From: Heterohyrax brucei
Lineage: Eukaryota > Chordata > Mammalia > Hyracoidea > Procaviidae
Assembly: GCA_028571685.1 (NCBI GenBank)
Contig: CM053140.1
Coordinates: forward strand, 218,321,323-218,385,322
Direction of reading: 5' to 3'
DNA length: 64,000 nucleotides
Below, in pieces: positions 13,001-24,662 of the stretch. The notes under the pieces are model-generated. The model did not search any database. It was not told the origin of the DNA and saw only the letters and a program-made list of their open reading frames with translations. Both the position numbers and the translations under genes were made by a program. How positions within the stretch are numbered: position 1 is the first letter of the stretch; the number at the start of each line of letters is the position of its first letter.

Positions 13001-14201
13001 CAATGGAACAGAATTGAGACCCCAGAGATGACACCATCTGCCTATGAACAGTTGATATTGGACAAAGGCCCTAAGACATTAAACTGGGGTAAAAACAGTA
13101 TCTTCAACAAATGGTGCTGGCAAAATTGGTTATCCATCTGCAATAAATTGAAACAAGATCCATATCTTACATGTTATACAAAAACCAACCCCATCTGGAT
13201 AAAAGACCTAAATATCAAACTTAAAACGATAATGTTCATCCAAGAAAAGACAGGAACAACAATGGAAGTTTTAATACACAACGTAGACAGACTTCAAAAT
13301 CTGTCAAACAAACCACAATCAAGAAAAAATAGATAAATGAGAACTATTAAGAATCAAACACTTTCACTCATCCAAATCTGTCAAACGAACCACAAACAAC
13401 AGAAGAGAAAACAGATAAATGGGATCTACTAAGAATCAATCACTTTTGCTCATCGAAAGACTTTATCACAAGAGTTAAAAGGCCACCTACAGAATGGGAA
13501 AAAATATTTGGCAACTCTATATCAGATCGACACCTGATCTCTGTAATCTTTAAGATACTACCAAATATCAATAAGAAGATAAATCATCCAATTAAGCAAT
13601 GGCAAAGGAGATGGACAGACATTTCTCTAAAGAGGAGATCCAGGCAGCCAAAAAACACATGCAGTCATGTTCACAATCTTTAGTTATTAAAGAAATTCAA
13701 ATCAAGACTACATACCATCTCACCCCCACAAGGTTGGCCATAATCCAAAAAATTCAAAACAACAAATGCTGGGGAGTCTGTGGAGAAAGTGGAACTCTTC
13801 TACACTATTGGTGGGGTTGCAAAATGGTCCAGCCTCTTTGGAAAGCAATCTGGCGCTTCCTTAAAAAAATGGATATAGATATACCATTTGACCCAGTGAT
13901 TCCACTACTTGGAATATATCCTACAGAATCAAGGCCTTTCACACCAATGCATACATGCACAAGAACGTTTATCATAGCACAGTCCATGATAGCAAAAAGA
14001 TGGAATCAACCCAGATGCCCAACAGCAGAGGAATGGATAGGAAAACTATGGTATATATACTCAGTGGAGCGTTACGCAATGATAAAGAATAATGATGATT
14101 CCAGGAAACATCTCATAACCTGGTTTCAAATGGAAGACATTATGTTGAGTGAAAGTAGTCAGCGACAAAAAGACGAATATTGCATGAGAGCACTACGATA
14201 A
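10079..14201 (+). pseudogene. L1 ORF2 (endonuclease and reverse transcriptase), copy D
   Basis: The start is the ATG of MAAVNTYLLIIRLNVNGLN. A TGA stop lies near 10158 (AAGAGACATTGAGTGAC). The endonuclease has CLQETHFRPKD and NVAILISDKINF, and is interrupted at 10430-10922. It resumes with LGDFNTPLS (about 11014). The reverse transcriptase has [13 protein letters not shown] (about 12110), [14 protein letters not shown] (about 12280) and [10 protein letters not shown] with FADD at 12413-12424 intact. The C-terminal Cys-His motif CX3CX7HX4C is at about 13769-13822 (CWGVCGESGTLLHYWWGC). Inactivating changes are the stop, the insertion, a ~270-bp deletion near 12050, and a frameshift between 13336 and 13599. 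Confidence 0.88.
10430..10922 (+). mobile_element. L1 3'UTR-only insertion inside ORF2 of copy D
   Basis: The inserted sequence matches only the distal L1 3'UTR (compare 14693-15165 and 60920-61400) and ends in TTAAATAAAAAATATATAC. It is flanked by AAATATTTATGCACCT (10414-10429) and ATATATTTACGCACCT (10923-10938), 14 of 16 identical. That is the normal target duplication of a severely 5'-truncated L1 insertion. Copy E has an uninterrupted endonuclease at the same point (about 56930-56950), so the empty site is visible within this window. Confidence 0.9.
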
Positions 14202-17200
14202 GATCTCAAAAACAGACTTATGTATAGTAGAAAAGACTCTTTGACAGCTGCAAGGGAGGGCAGGGAGGGCTTAGATTAGATAGTTGCTAGAAATCTGGTT
14301 GGGTGAAATCGGTGATAGCACACATTAGAAACAAGAGGAATATTAAGTGGACTTCAGCATAACTTGAATACTCCTTCCATCTTAATCCAATATTGCAGGA
14401 CAGAGTAGATGAGGCAGGAGGCAGGAGCCTATGTTCTTAGGTGAAACTGAGGCCAACTGGCACAGCTAGCATTTTGCTAAGAGGGCTTTCTGCACCTCAC
14501 ATTGGTGAGTGGTGTCTGGGGTCTTAAAAGCTGCCAGCCTGCCATCCGAGGGCACAGCAAATGGTCCCAACTCAGCAGGAACGAATGCTCACCTAGGACC
14601 AAAATGACGTGAGTTAAAGACAACCCAGAAGATAGAGAAACCTACATGAGTGGGTGCCTACATCGACTTAGGACCAGAAGAACCGGATGGTGCCTGGCCT
14701 CCACCAGTGATAGCCACAATGGAGCTCACTAAGTTGAGTCTCACTGGCAACACAAGAATAAAAGGGGTGCACCCTGAAATCTCCACTAAAAGATGTCAAC
14801 TGATGGTCCAGTGGCTTCGGGGTTCCTCTGAGAGCATGGCCCCTGGCCCTGATGCTGCCCTTGCCCATAAATCTTAACGAAGGTCCACTCTTCAGAAACA
14901 AACGTATTGGACTTGGCAATGCAGAGTGACCATACAGTGGATGCACTTTACGGTTCTGTGCCTCTATAGGATATCATCCTGCTGACCTCTGGCTGGAGGA
15001 AGAAGAGTGGATGAAGAGGAGCAGAAAGGAGACTGTTGGGAGGATGAGACATGTATGGAGCAGAGAGGAATAGTGTGGTGTCACCAGACAGGGAGAGCAG
15101 TGGAGGCTGCATATAGGTGGGCATGTAAATTTATATGGGAATGTGTATTTTCACTCAGTCATAATAATAATAAAATAGAATAAAACAGAAGAAGCAAATA
15201 ACTTGAATAAGAAATGAGATGGGTGATATCATAACAGACCTAACTCAAATGAAAAGAATCATAACAGAATACTATGCAAAATTGTACTCTAATAAATTTG
15301 AAAACCTAGAGGAAATGGATAACTTTCTAGAAACACATCACTTACCAAAACTAGCACAAACAGAAATAGAACAACTAAATAAACCTATCACAAAAAAGAG
15401 AAGGAAAGAAATTGAAAAGTAATTTTAAAACTCTGTACTAAAAAAGACCTAGCCCTGATGGCTTCATTGGAGAATTCTACCAAACATTCAGAGAAGAGTT
15501 AACACCACTATTCTATGCACAAAGCATAGAAAAGGATGGAATACTCCCAAGCTCATTCTACAATGCCAATATAACCCTGATACCCAAAAAAGGAAAATTA
15601 GAGAATATGAACTTGATGCAAAAAAAAAAATTAGGGAACATGAACTCAGATTCAAAAATCTTCAACAAAACTCTAGCCAACAGAATTCAACAGCATCAAA
15701 AAATATAATTCACTATAGCTAAGTAGAATTCATATGAGGGATGCAGGGATGGTTCAACATTAGAAACACAATGTAATCAAAGGCAAGAATCACTTGATTA
15801 AAAGAAAAAAATTAGAGAGGAAAATTAGAGACCAGTATCTCTCATGAACTTAGATGCAAAAATCCTCAACACAATTCTAGCTGACAGAATTCAACAACAT
15901 ATCAAAAAATATGATTCACCATGACCAAGTAGGGATGGGTCAATATTAAAAACACAATTAATGTAATCAACCACATAAATAAAACAAAAGGCAAGAACCG
16001 TTTGATTTTGTCAAATGATACAGAAAACACATTAGACAAAGTCCAACTCCATTCATGTTAAAAACTCTTGGCAAAATAGGAATAGAAGGGAAATTCCTCA
16101 ACATAATAAGGGCATATATGCAAAGCTAACAGCCAACATGATCCTAAATGGAGAGAGTCTGACAGGATTGTCCTTGAAAATAGGTACCAGATAAGGATGC
16201 CCATTCTCTCCATTCTTATTCAACATTGTCCCGGAGATTTGAGCAACAGCAATCAGGCAAGATAAAGAAATAAAGAGCATCCAAATCGGTAAGGAAGAAG
16301 TAAAAGTATCTCTATTTGTAGATTATATGATTTTATATACAGAAAACCCCCCAAAAATTGACAAAAACTACTGGAACTAATAGAAGAGTTTGGCAAAGCA
16401 TCAAGATACAAGATAAACATACAGACATCAGTTGGATTCCTTTACAACAACAAAAAAATCATCAAAGAAGAAATCATGAAATCACTGCCACTTCCTATAG
16501 CCTCCAAGAAGATAAAATACCTAGGAATAAATCTAACCAGAAATTTAAAAGGTCTAAAAAAAGAAAATTACAAAACACTACTGCAAGAAACCAAAAGAGA
16601 CCTATGTAAGTGGAGAAACATACCTTGCTCGTGGATAGGAAGATTTAACATTGTAAAATGTCTGTTCTACCCAAAGCAATCTATACATACAATGCAATCC
16701 CAATACAAATTCCAATGTCATTTTTTTCAATGAAATGGAGAAACAAATCACCAACTTCATATGGAAAGTGGAGAGGCCTCAGTTAAGTAAAGCATTACTA
16801 AAGAAGAACAAAGTGAGAGGTCTCATTCTACCTGTATTTAAAACTTATTACACAGCCATAGAAATCAAAACAGTCTGGTACAGGTACAAAATGATACATA
16901 GGTCAGTAGGAAAGGAAGGAGAATCCAGATATAACACCATCCTTCTGTTAGCAGCTGATATTTAACAAAGATCCAAAGGCCATGAACTGGGGAAAAGACT
17001 GTCTAACAGTTTGTGCGGGCATAACCAGATATCCATCTGAAAAAAAAACAAACAAGACCCATATCTCACACCATGCACAAAAACTAACTCAGAATGCACC
17101 AAAGATGTAAATATAAAATGTAAACAACAAAAATCATGCAGAAAAAATAGAAACAATGCTGGAAGCCCTAATAGATGGCATAAATAGACTACAAAATAAT

Positions 17201-18650
17201 TGTTAACAATGCACTAACTGGGAATGCCTAAAAATCAAACACTTATGCCCATCCAAAGAACTCACAAAAAGAGTAAAAACACTACCTAGAAACTGGGAAA
17301 GAATTCTGGGCTACCACAAATGCAATCAGCATCTAATCTCTCTAATCTACAAGGAAAAGACAAATAACCCAATTAAAAATGGCCAAAGGATATGAACAGG
17401 CATTTCACCAAGGAAGACATGCAGGACACTAACCGATACACCAGAGAAATCCAAACCAAAACTACCATGAGATACCACATCATACCAGCAAGGCTGCTGT
17501 TAATAAGAAGAATACAAATTAATAATGTTGGAGAGGTTGTGGAGAGACTGGAACTCTTCTACACTGCTGGTGGGAATGGAAAAATGGTACAACCACCTTG
17601 GAAATCAATCTGGTGCTTTCTTTAAAAGCTAGGAATAGAAATACTATATGATCCAGCAATCTCACTTTTTGGAATATATCCTAGAGAAGCAAGGGCTGTC
17701 ACACAAACAGATACATGCACACAAGTGTTCATTGTACCACTGTTCACAGTAACAAAAACACGGAATCAACCTCGGTGTCCATCAACAGATGAATGGGCAA
17801 AGCAACTACAGTATACTCATACTATGGAATACTATGCAATGATGAAGTACAACAAAACTTCAGGAGATATAACATGGAATCATCTGGAAGACATAATGTT
17901 GAGTGAAATTGGGTGCACAAAGACAGATATTGTATGGGGTCATGATTATAAAGACTTAATAGAAGGTTCAAGCACAGAAGAAAACAATCTGATGGTTACA
18001 AGGGGGGGGACTGAGGGAGGGGCTATTCATAGATGAGACAGGAGACAGGAATTGGGTGAGGTGAAGGGTGTGGCAGCACACTGTAGAAGGGAGGTCAGCA
18101 CAACTGGACTACGCCCAAAGCTAAAAGGTTTCCTAAATACAATCCAACAATTTTGAGAGACAGACTTGCACGGACAGGGGTCTCTGGACCATGGTTTCAG
18201 GAGACATCTAGGCTAACTGGCATAACTAAGCTTTTTTGAAAATATAGTGATGTGCATGTCACTTTGGTGAGTGGAGTCTGGGGTCTTAAAAGCTAGCAAG
18301 AGGCCATACAAGTAGCATCAATTGTTGCCAACCCACTTGGAGCAGAGGAGAATGAAGGACATCAAAGACATAAGGAAGCTATGAGCCCAACAGACAGAAA
18401 GTGCTATATGATCCAGAGACTACTCCATAAAGAGACCAGAAGAACTAAATGTCCTGACAGGGCATAGAGCGTAAACTTCCTGAAGTAGTGGAAGAAAATT
18501 GTGTGTGCCGAACCAGAACTCTTCATGGTCCGCCAGTCAGACGAGCAGTGTCCCTGAGGGCATGGCCCCTGGACTCCCCACTAGCTCAGAGCTGAAACCA
18601 GTACGGAAGCCAACTCTTCAGACAAAGACTGGACTGGATTATAAGAAATA

Positions 18651-19215
18651 CACAGGCTGACAATTAGGTTCGTGAACTCATCCTAGAAAAAGTGCTACAT
18701 AGCTCATTGATAAATACCGCTACGGTCACTTTTGAAGCATTCCCCTTGGGAAGCTATGCACTGATGCTTGTGTCCAGTCCACAAGTCAAAGCAATTTTAG
18801 AACTCTTTTTCTGGAATGGCCATCAAAGCTGTTATATTACCCTTGATATCCAAAATGTCACCCAAATGTCTTCCTTTCAAAATTCCCTTTATTTTCCGGT
18901 AAGGAAAAAAGACATTGAGGGCCAGATCAGGTGAGTAAGGGAGGGTATTCCAATACAGTTATTTGTTTACTGGCTAAAAACACCCCCACAGACAACTATG
19001 CCACTAAGTTTGCAAACTTGCCACCTTGCCACTGTGCGCAATGGCCATTCCAGAAAGAGTTCCCAAATTGTGCTAATGGTTGGTCTAGGCCCTGACATTG
19101 GTGCATAGTTTCCCAAGCAGAGTACCTCAAAGATGACTGTAGTGACATTTAGTGATACTGAGGTAATGTGCAGCCCTTAGAATAATTACGTTGTGGACTT
19201 AACTGTCAGACCTCA
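18651..19215 (-). mobile_element. Mariner-derived non-autonomous DNA transposon, copy 2 (inside L1 copy C 3'UTR)
   Basis: Flanking TA dinucleotides are at 18649-18650 and 19216-19217. The left end CACAGGCTGACAATTAGG and the right end, reverse-complemented (TGAGGTCTGACAGTTAAG), are terminal inverted repeats that continue for over 60 bp. The transposase remnant is on the minus strand at about 18870-18980 (LLTYDLALNVFF-like). It carries the same internal deletion as copies 1 and 3: the join between the CACAGACAACTATGCC block and the GCCACTGTGCGCAATGGCC block near 19000-19050. Removal restores the L1 3'UTR (GATTATAAGAAATA followed by GAATGGTACTGTGAAG). Confidence 0.88.
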
Positions 19216-19462
19216 TAGAATGGTACTGTGAAGAACATGCTTCTTGGCTTGAATATATGTATGAAGCTGCCTGAACAGCTCCTCTCTGCAGGTGAGGAGA
19301 GAGGGTGGAGGGGGACAGGAGTAGGTTAAAGCAAAGGGTGGAAAGGAGGAAAGTACTGTTGCCTGGTGGAGGAGAGCGAGTTAAAGTTCCACAGTGGTAT
19401 GTGTTCGGGGTTTTATATGGCAAATTGATCTGGGTTGTAAATTTTTCCTCCAAGCACAATTT

Positions 19463-19530
19463 TATATATATATATATATATGTGTGTGTGTATGTATGTA
19501 TGTATTATATATGTATACATATATGTTTAC
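19463..19530. repeat. TA/TG/TATG microsatellite at the tail of L1 copy C
   Basis: A (TA)n run from about 19463 passes into (TG)n and (TATG)n and then back to TATATATG. It lies exactly where the A-rich tail of L1 copy C is expected, so it probably grew from that tail. Confidence 0.85.
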
Positions 19531-19662
19531 TTGTTGCTAGGTAACTCATTTATTCCTTTAGTGGAGGTTCAGAGTTTTAGAGTTTCCTGTTCTGCCGTTT
19601 GGGGCAATGTCACTCTTGTTTACTGTATGTTTCAATCTTTCTATAATAAAAACCTTTTGTAA

Positions 19663-19945
19663 AAGCCCCAGATAAGGGGACCTCATATCATTAAGAAAGC
19701 AGCACCAAGAGCAGAGCTCATCCTTCTGACCCGACAGTCCTGTGCTGAGATGCTTTCAGACCAAAGAAAGACTAATGAAATACAAAGACCTTCCTCCAGA
19801 ACTGACAGAGAGAGAATGCAGTTTCCTGGGGCTGACACCCTGAATTCAGACTTCTAGCCTACTGGGCTGTGTGAGAATAAACTTCTCTTTGTTAAAGTCA
19901 AAAAAAAAAAAAACCAAGTAATTCTGATAGACTATAAACACCCAC
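19663..19945 (+). mobile_element. MaLR-type LTR, 3' part only, with a 13-base A-run
   Basis: It matches the 3' half of the other MaLR LTRs here: GACCTCATATCATTAAGAAAGCAGC, the CTGGGGCTGACACCCTGAATT block, and AATAAACTTCTCTTTGTTAAAG carrying the polyadenylation signal. A run of 13 A lies right after GTTAAAGTC. The sequence after the run (GTAATTCTGATAGAC) still resembles the LTR terminus (GTATTTCTGTTAGAG), so the LTR probably continues to about 19945. The 5' half is missing. Confidence 0.75.
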
Positions 19946-21061
19946 TACCTCCTATCACCCACCCAAGTTAAAAGAAAAAAAAAAATCACTAGTTTAAATA
20001 AACTGTAGTTTTTCCTCTTCTGTTTGTTTCAGCTTTAGCTCACTATGTAACTCTGCTTACCTTACCAGTTGTCCTTTAGGGTTAAAAAGACCTAGAAGCA
20101 CCATTCACCAAAGTCCACCCAAGTCTTGGGTGCCCCATGTTCTCTGCGTCTACCCAGTGCCATCCCCCTCTGTCGGTTCATCTCTAGACTGTAGCCAACA
20201 CAGAAATCATGAGTCATTAAATAGAGCTCATGGATCAAGATTTACTTGCTGAGTATTGGTTTACTTCCCTCCCAGTTCTAAACATCTTCTCTTTAGTCTT
20301 TGTCCTTGTGTCATTTTTCTCTTATGACAAGAAGCATGTAGAGGAGAAAATGGGGAATTTGCACCAAAATAAGCACATGCGCAATTCCAAGGACTACTTG
20401 CTGCTGAACAGGCTTGCTTTTTTTGTTATTGTTTTGCTTGTAATCATGTGGATGTTACTCTTACTTCCCAGACTCTCCACCAGACCCTTAGCCGAGAGAC
20501 ACCTAAAGGATTAAGCCTTTTTCCTCCTGAACATACTTCAAAGAAACCATTTCAAACAGTCAGATATACAGCGAAGCACCCGAGCACCTCTGAATGCTTT
20601 ATCTGATCATTCTTTTTCCATGTAACTATGTTAGGGGCCGTTTCTGGCCACCTAGAGGGAACTCAGTAACAAGCGGAACTCCATGTGCTTGTTCTTCCCA
20701 AACCATAGGCACCTAGCACCTGACAGCTGAGTGATTTGGGGAATACAGCTTCTTGTCACACCTCTCTGCACTCCACCAGCCCAGGGAAATCGTGAGAGAT
20801 TTCATAAACGGTGGCATGGAGCTTGGCATTGCCGGTGCTTTCCACAGAACTGAGGGGAATGTGAAATTCTGCAATCCTTCCTTTTCTTTTATACAGCTTC
20901 TAGGTTTTATCTCTGGAGATGAAGATGGAAGTACATTCTCATTTGGTAATACACTACTCTGTGCCTCATGCCACTCCTACGCCAGAAGAAAACCTCAAAT
21001 GTCTCATCACACAGCAAATTATAGACAGCACAGTTTCAAGTCTAAAACAAGCTAAACCTGA
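19946..21061. other. Low-repeat stretch with one unexplained open frame
   Basis: No transposon is recognised here. It contains C- and T-rich stretches, an A-run at 19973-19984, and the open frame described at 20230-20514. I see no CpG island and no convincing exon structure. Confidence 0.4.
20230..20514 (+). other. Unassigned 94-codon open frame with two hydrophobic segments
   Basis: I do not recognise this protein. The frame starts MDQDLLAEYWFTSLP and ends RHLKD followed by TAA. It has two strongly hydrophobic stretches, residues about 16-32 (LNIFSLVFVLVSFFSY) and about 59-80 (NRLAFFVIVLLVIMWMLLLL), separated by a charged segment rich in K, H and N. That pattern would suit a small two-pass membrane protein, but T-rich non-coding DNA gives it by chance. 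It lies in one of the few stretches here without recognisable repeats. There is no Kozak-like context of note and no conservation evidence. Confidence 0.15.
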
Positions 21062-23886
21062 TTGGTTTTTCTAATCATATTTTATTTTGTTTTATTTTTT
21101 ATTATTTATTAATTACGGTAAAAGAATAAAATTTCTAACATCTATCAAATATTTCACCTATGATAAACCTTCACCACCCTTGTAGCCAACACAGTTATTT
21201 TCTTCTGTAAATAATTCTATTTTTAAGTCCTTATACCAGAAGTCTCATACAATATTTGTCCTTTTGACATGGACTGATTTCACTCAGCGTGATCTCTTCC
21301 AACTGAAACCATGTTATGAGATGTTTTCTAAAATTGTCATTGTTTTGTATCATAACATAGTGTTCCACTGAGTATATGTACCATAGTTTGTTTATCCATT
21401 CGTCTGTTGACGGGCATCTGGGTTGACTCCATATTTTAGCTATTGTGGACTGTGCTGCAATAAACGTTCGTGTACATGTGTCTGTTCGTGAGACAACCTT
21501 TGTTTCTGAAGGATAAATTCCAAGCAGTGGAATTACAGGATCAAATGGTATATCTATTTCCAGCTTTTTAAGGAATTACCAGATTACTTTCCAAAGAGGT
21601 TGTGCCAACTGCAATCCCACCAGCAATGTAGGAGAGTTTCAATGTCTCCACAGCCTCTCTAGCATTTCTTGTTTTGTGTTTTCTTGGATCATGGCCAGCC
21701 TTGTTGGGATGAGATGATAATCTCGCTATAGTTTTGATTTGGATTTCTCCGATAGCTAATGATCGTGAGCGTGTTCTCGTATGTCTTTTGGCTGCCTCGA
21801 TATCTTCTCTAGTGAAGATTGATCTCACTTTGCCCATCTCTTAATTGGGTTATTTACCTTTTCTTGTTGATATTTTGCAGAACCTTGTAGATTATGGAGA
21901 TCAGATGACAGCCTGAAAGGTAGTTGCCAAATAGTTTTTCCTATTCTATAGGTAGTCTTTTAACTTTTTCAATAAATTCTTTGGATGAACAAAAGCGTTT
22001 GATTCTTAGTAGTTTCCATTTATCTGTTTTCTCTTCTGTTAATTGTGCTTTGTTTGTCAGGTTTTGAAGTCTGTCTAAACTGTGTATTAGACCTTCCATT
22101 TGTTGATCCTATTTTTTCTTGCATTATTTTTATTGTTTCAGGTTTGACATTTAGGTCTTTAATCCATTTAGAGTTAGTTTTTGTGTAAGATGTGAGATAG
22201 AGGTCTTATTTCAGCTTTTTGCAGATGGATATCCAATTTTGCCAGCACTGTTTGCTAAAGAGACTGTTTTTACCCCAGTTTACAATCCTAGGGACTTTGT
22301 CAAATATCAACTGTTCATAAGAGTATGGTGGCATCTCTGGGGTCTCCACTGTATTCCATTGGTCTGTATGTCTCTTTCTGTACCACTACCATGCTGTTTT
22401 GACTACTGTGGCAGTGTAATAGTTTCTGAGGTTGGGTAGTGTGAGGCCTCCTACTGTGTTCCTCTTTTTCAGCAGTGCTTTACTAAGCCAAGGTTTCTTC
22501 CCTTTCCAAACAAGGTTGGTGATATGTTTCTCCATCTCAATAAAAATAACACTGGAATTTCATTGTATAAGTAGATCACTTTAGGTAAGATAGACGTGTT
22601 CACAATGTTAAGTCTTCCTATCCATGAGCAGGGTAGTTTTCTCCAATTTCTCCAAGTCTTTTTTGATTTCTAGTGGTAAGGCCTTTATTTCTCTAGTTAG
22701 ATTTGTTCCTAGGTATTTTATCTTCTTGGGAGCTATAGTAAATAATATTGATTTGGTGATTTCTTCTTTGATGAACTCTTTGTTGGTATAAAAGAATCCT
22801 ACTGATCTACTTATGTTTATCTTGCATCCCGATACTTTGCTAAACTCCTCTATTAGTTCCAGTAGTTTACTTATGGATTGCTTTGGATTCTCTGCATGTA
22901 CAATCATATCATCTGCAAATAGGGAGATTTTTACTTCTTCATTGCCAATACAGATGCCCTTTATTTCTTTGCCTTGTCTAATTGCCCTGGCCAGAACTTC
23001 TTGTACAATGTTAAATAGAAGTGGTGAGAGTGGACATCTTTGTCTAGTTCCCGTTCTCAAAGGGAATTCTTTCAGTCTTTCACCATTCAGGACAATGAAG
23101 TCAGCTGGCTTTGCATAGATGCTACTGATTGCATTGAGGAATTTCCCCTCTATTCCTATTTTTCAGAAAGTTTTTAGTGTCAATGGGTGTTGCACTTTGG
23201 CAAAAGCATTCTCTGCACCAACTGACAAAATCAAGTGATTCTTATTTTGTCTGCTACTTATGTGGTTGATTACATTAATTGTTTTTCTGATGTTGAACCA
23301 GTCTTGCATCCCTGGAATGAAACCAGCTTGATCATGATGAATGATTTTTTTTATATGGTGTTGAATTCTATTGGCTAGAATTTTATTGAAGATTTTTTCA
23401 TCTAGGTTCATGAGTGATACTAGTTTGTCATTTTCTCTTTTTGTGGGATCTTTTCCTGATTTTGGTATCAAGGTTATGCTGGCTTCATAGAATGAATTTG
23501 GGAATATTCTATCCCTTTCTATGGTGTGAAATAGCCTCAATAGTATCAGAGTTAACTCTTCTCTAAAATTTGGTAGAATTCTCCAGTGAAACCATCTGGG
23601 CAGGACTTTTTTTGGTTGGTAAATTTTTAATGACTTTTTCAATCTCTTCCTTTGTGATAGATTTATTAAATTGATCTCCTTCTCTTTGTGATAATCTTAG
23701 TGGTGATATGAATCTAGAAATTTGTCCATTTCCTCTAGGTTTTCAAACCTGTTAGAGTACAGACAGTCATAGCATTCTGTTATGATATTTTTTACTTCAG
23801 CTGAGTCTGTTGTAACATGTACCATCTCATTTCTTAATCAGGTTATTTGTATCTTGTGCTGTTTTTCTTCTGTAAATTTTGCATAG
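21062..23886 (-). mobile_element. L1 LINE copy H, 5'-truncated, minus strand
   Basis: Read on the minus strand it begins within ORF2 (KQHKIQIT region, about 23880) and runs through the reverse transcriptase and C-terminal domain to a short 3' end with an A/T-rich tail at 21063-21120. The 3'UTR is much shorter than in copies D and E and probably deleted. The family resembles copy C more than D or E. Confidence 0.85.
21240..23886 (-). pseudogene. L1 ORF2 remnant, copy H
   Basis: The reverse transcriptase is recognisable from [14 protein letters not shown] (about 23200; normally DAEKAFDK) through [14 protein letters not shown] (about 23030) to [10 protein letters not shown] with FADD at 22908-22919 intact. 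The C-terminal part includes RTRSRSLAIGEIQIKT (about 21740-21790). The endonuclease is absent because of 5' truncation. There are at least four frameshifts, and the DAEKAFD aspartate is lost. Confidence 0.8.
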
Positions 23887-24662
23887 TGAGTTATGGTCTA
23901 GACAAAATCATCATCTATTTGCTGAGCTTGCCATTCATTATCCCTCTTCTGTGACTTTACTCCACCTGAACTTCCCACTCACCCCACTGTGCTTACTGAA
24001 CATCTAGATGTCTTCCTGGAGTAGGAAAATGTTACCCATACTTTACTTCTAACCATCTCAGACGTCGTCAGCCTCTCAACCCCCAAAGCGCTTTGGAGGC
24101 ACCTCACTTACTACATTTCACAATGTGCACCATGTTATGGTTATATTTGTCTATCTGTGTCTTCCATTGCACTAAAATTTCTTGAAGGTAGAGAAAACGG
24201 CATATTCACTTTTGTTACAGTGTCTCATAAAATATTTGCCTGAAAGAATAAATATTAAATGAAAGGAAAAAGAACTGGCACACTTGTCATTTTTCTTGAA
24301 CATCGAGCCGTCCCTACGTAAGCTAAACCATTATCTGTCTCCTTACATTGCTCCCTTCAGTACCTGTAAAGTGCTTGAGTTTAGTTCCTAGTCTAAGTCC
24401 TGACCCTGCGTTTTAGTACTCAAGGTATTTGCTGATCAGAGCCTAAGGAAATAGAATACCTCCACTCCTGAAGCACTGCGTCTTCTCTTCCTAATTATCT
24501 TCAATACAACCTGAACAAATTGCTCCAGAATCAGAACATCATCCTCTGCAGAAACCTGTTCTAACTTACGATGTCTGAAAGACAGCTCCCTCCTCTACCA
24601 CCTACCCACAGGGATAAAATGGCAATAAACAGGACTGAGAAAGAATCTGTAACACTGAAACA
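23887..24662. other. Old mixed sequence with an L2 3' end
   Basis: Apart from the L2-like piece at 24110-24270, nothing is recognised. Confidence 0.35.
24110..24270 (+). repeat. L2-like LINE 3' end
   Basis: The segment from TGCACTAAAATTTCTTGAAGG to the AAAATATTTGCCTGAAAGAATAAATA ending resembles the mammalian L2 3' end (ordinarily AATAAATATTTGTTGAATGAAT). Diverged, so only the general match is claimed. Confidence 0.5.

Larger units (their letters stand above)
7715..15181 (+). mobile_element. L1 LINE copy D, nearly full-length, nested in copy C
   Basis: It starts at the canonical 5' end (GGGGGCAGAGTCAAGATCG) and has a ~1 kb 5'UTR, ORF1 (8703-9656), spacer, ORF2 (10079-14201), a ~970-bp 3'UTR and the polyadenylation signal AATAAA at 15169-15174. 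The probable target duplication is AAAACAGAGGA (about 7704-7714) versus AAAACAGAAGA (15182-15192), 10 of 11 matching. Copy C is continuous across the site. Damage: ORF1 frameshift near 9027, a 493-bp L1 3'UTR insertion at 10430, and an internal deletion of about 270 bp in ORF2 near 12050 relative to copy E. Confidence 0.93.
6043..17960 (+). pseudogene. L1 ORF2 remnant, copy C (split by mariner 1 and by L1 copy D)
   Basis: It begins at the ATG of MTALSTCLSIITLNVNG. The endonuclease is broken at 6154/6709 by mariner copy 1, then resumes at the HTLDSKDMNKLQLKGW stretch. The frame is broken again at 7714 and resumes at about 15193. The reverse transcriptase catalytic box is FVDY instead of FADD (16315-16326), so both catalytic aspartates are affected. 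The C-terminal cysteine-rich segment is at about 17520-17600. Many stops. Diverged further from copies D and E than those two are from each other. Confidence 0.78.
4772..19462 (+). mobile_element. L1 LINE copy C, old host element split by three later insertions
   Basis: One old L1 can be followed in four pieces: 4772-6154, 6709-7714, 15182-18650 and 19216-19462. ORF1 starts truncated at 4772 and ORF2 starts at 6043. Mariner copy 1 interrupts the endonuclease and L1 copy D interrupts the reverse transcriptase N-terminus. ORF2 resumes at about 15193 in the same alignment register, and the 3'UTR at 18650 is cut by mariner copy 2. The 3'UTR continues at 19216 and runs into a TA/TG microsatellite where the A-tail should be. 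The reading of each breakpoint is direct, because the flanks rejoin into a continuous L1 sequence. Confidence 0.85.

Noticed and set aside
19663-19945. Retrocopy of an LTR-terminated transcript with a poly-A tail (13 A after GTTAAAGTC)
   Set aside because: The sequence after the A-run (GTAATTCTGATAGAC) still resembles the end of the LTR, so a local A expansion is simpler. No target duplication was found.
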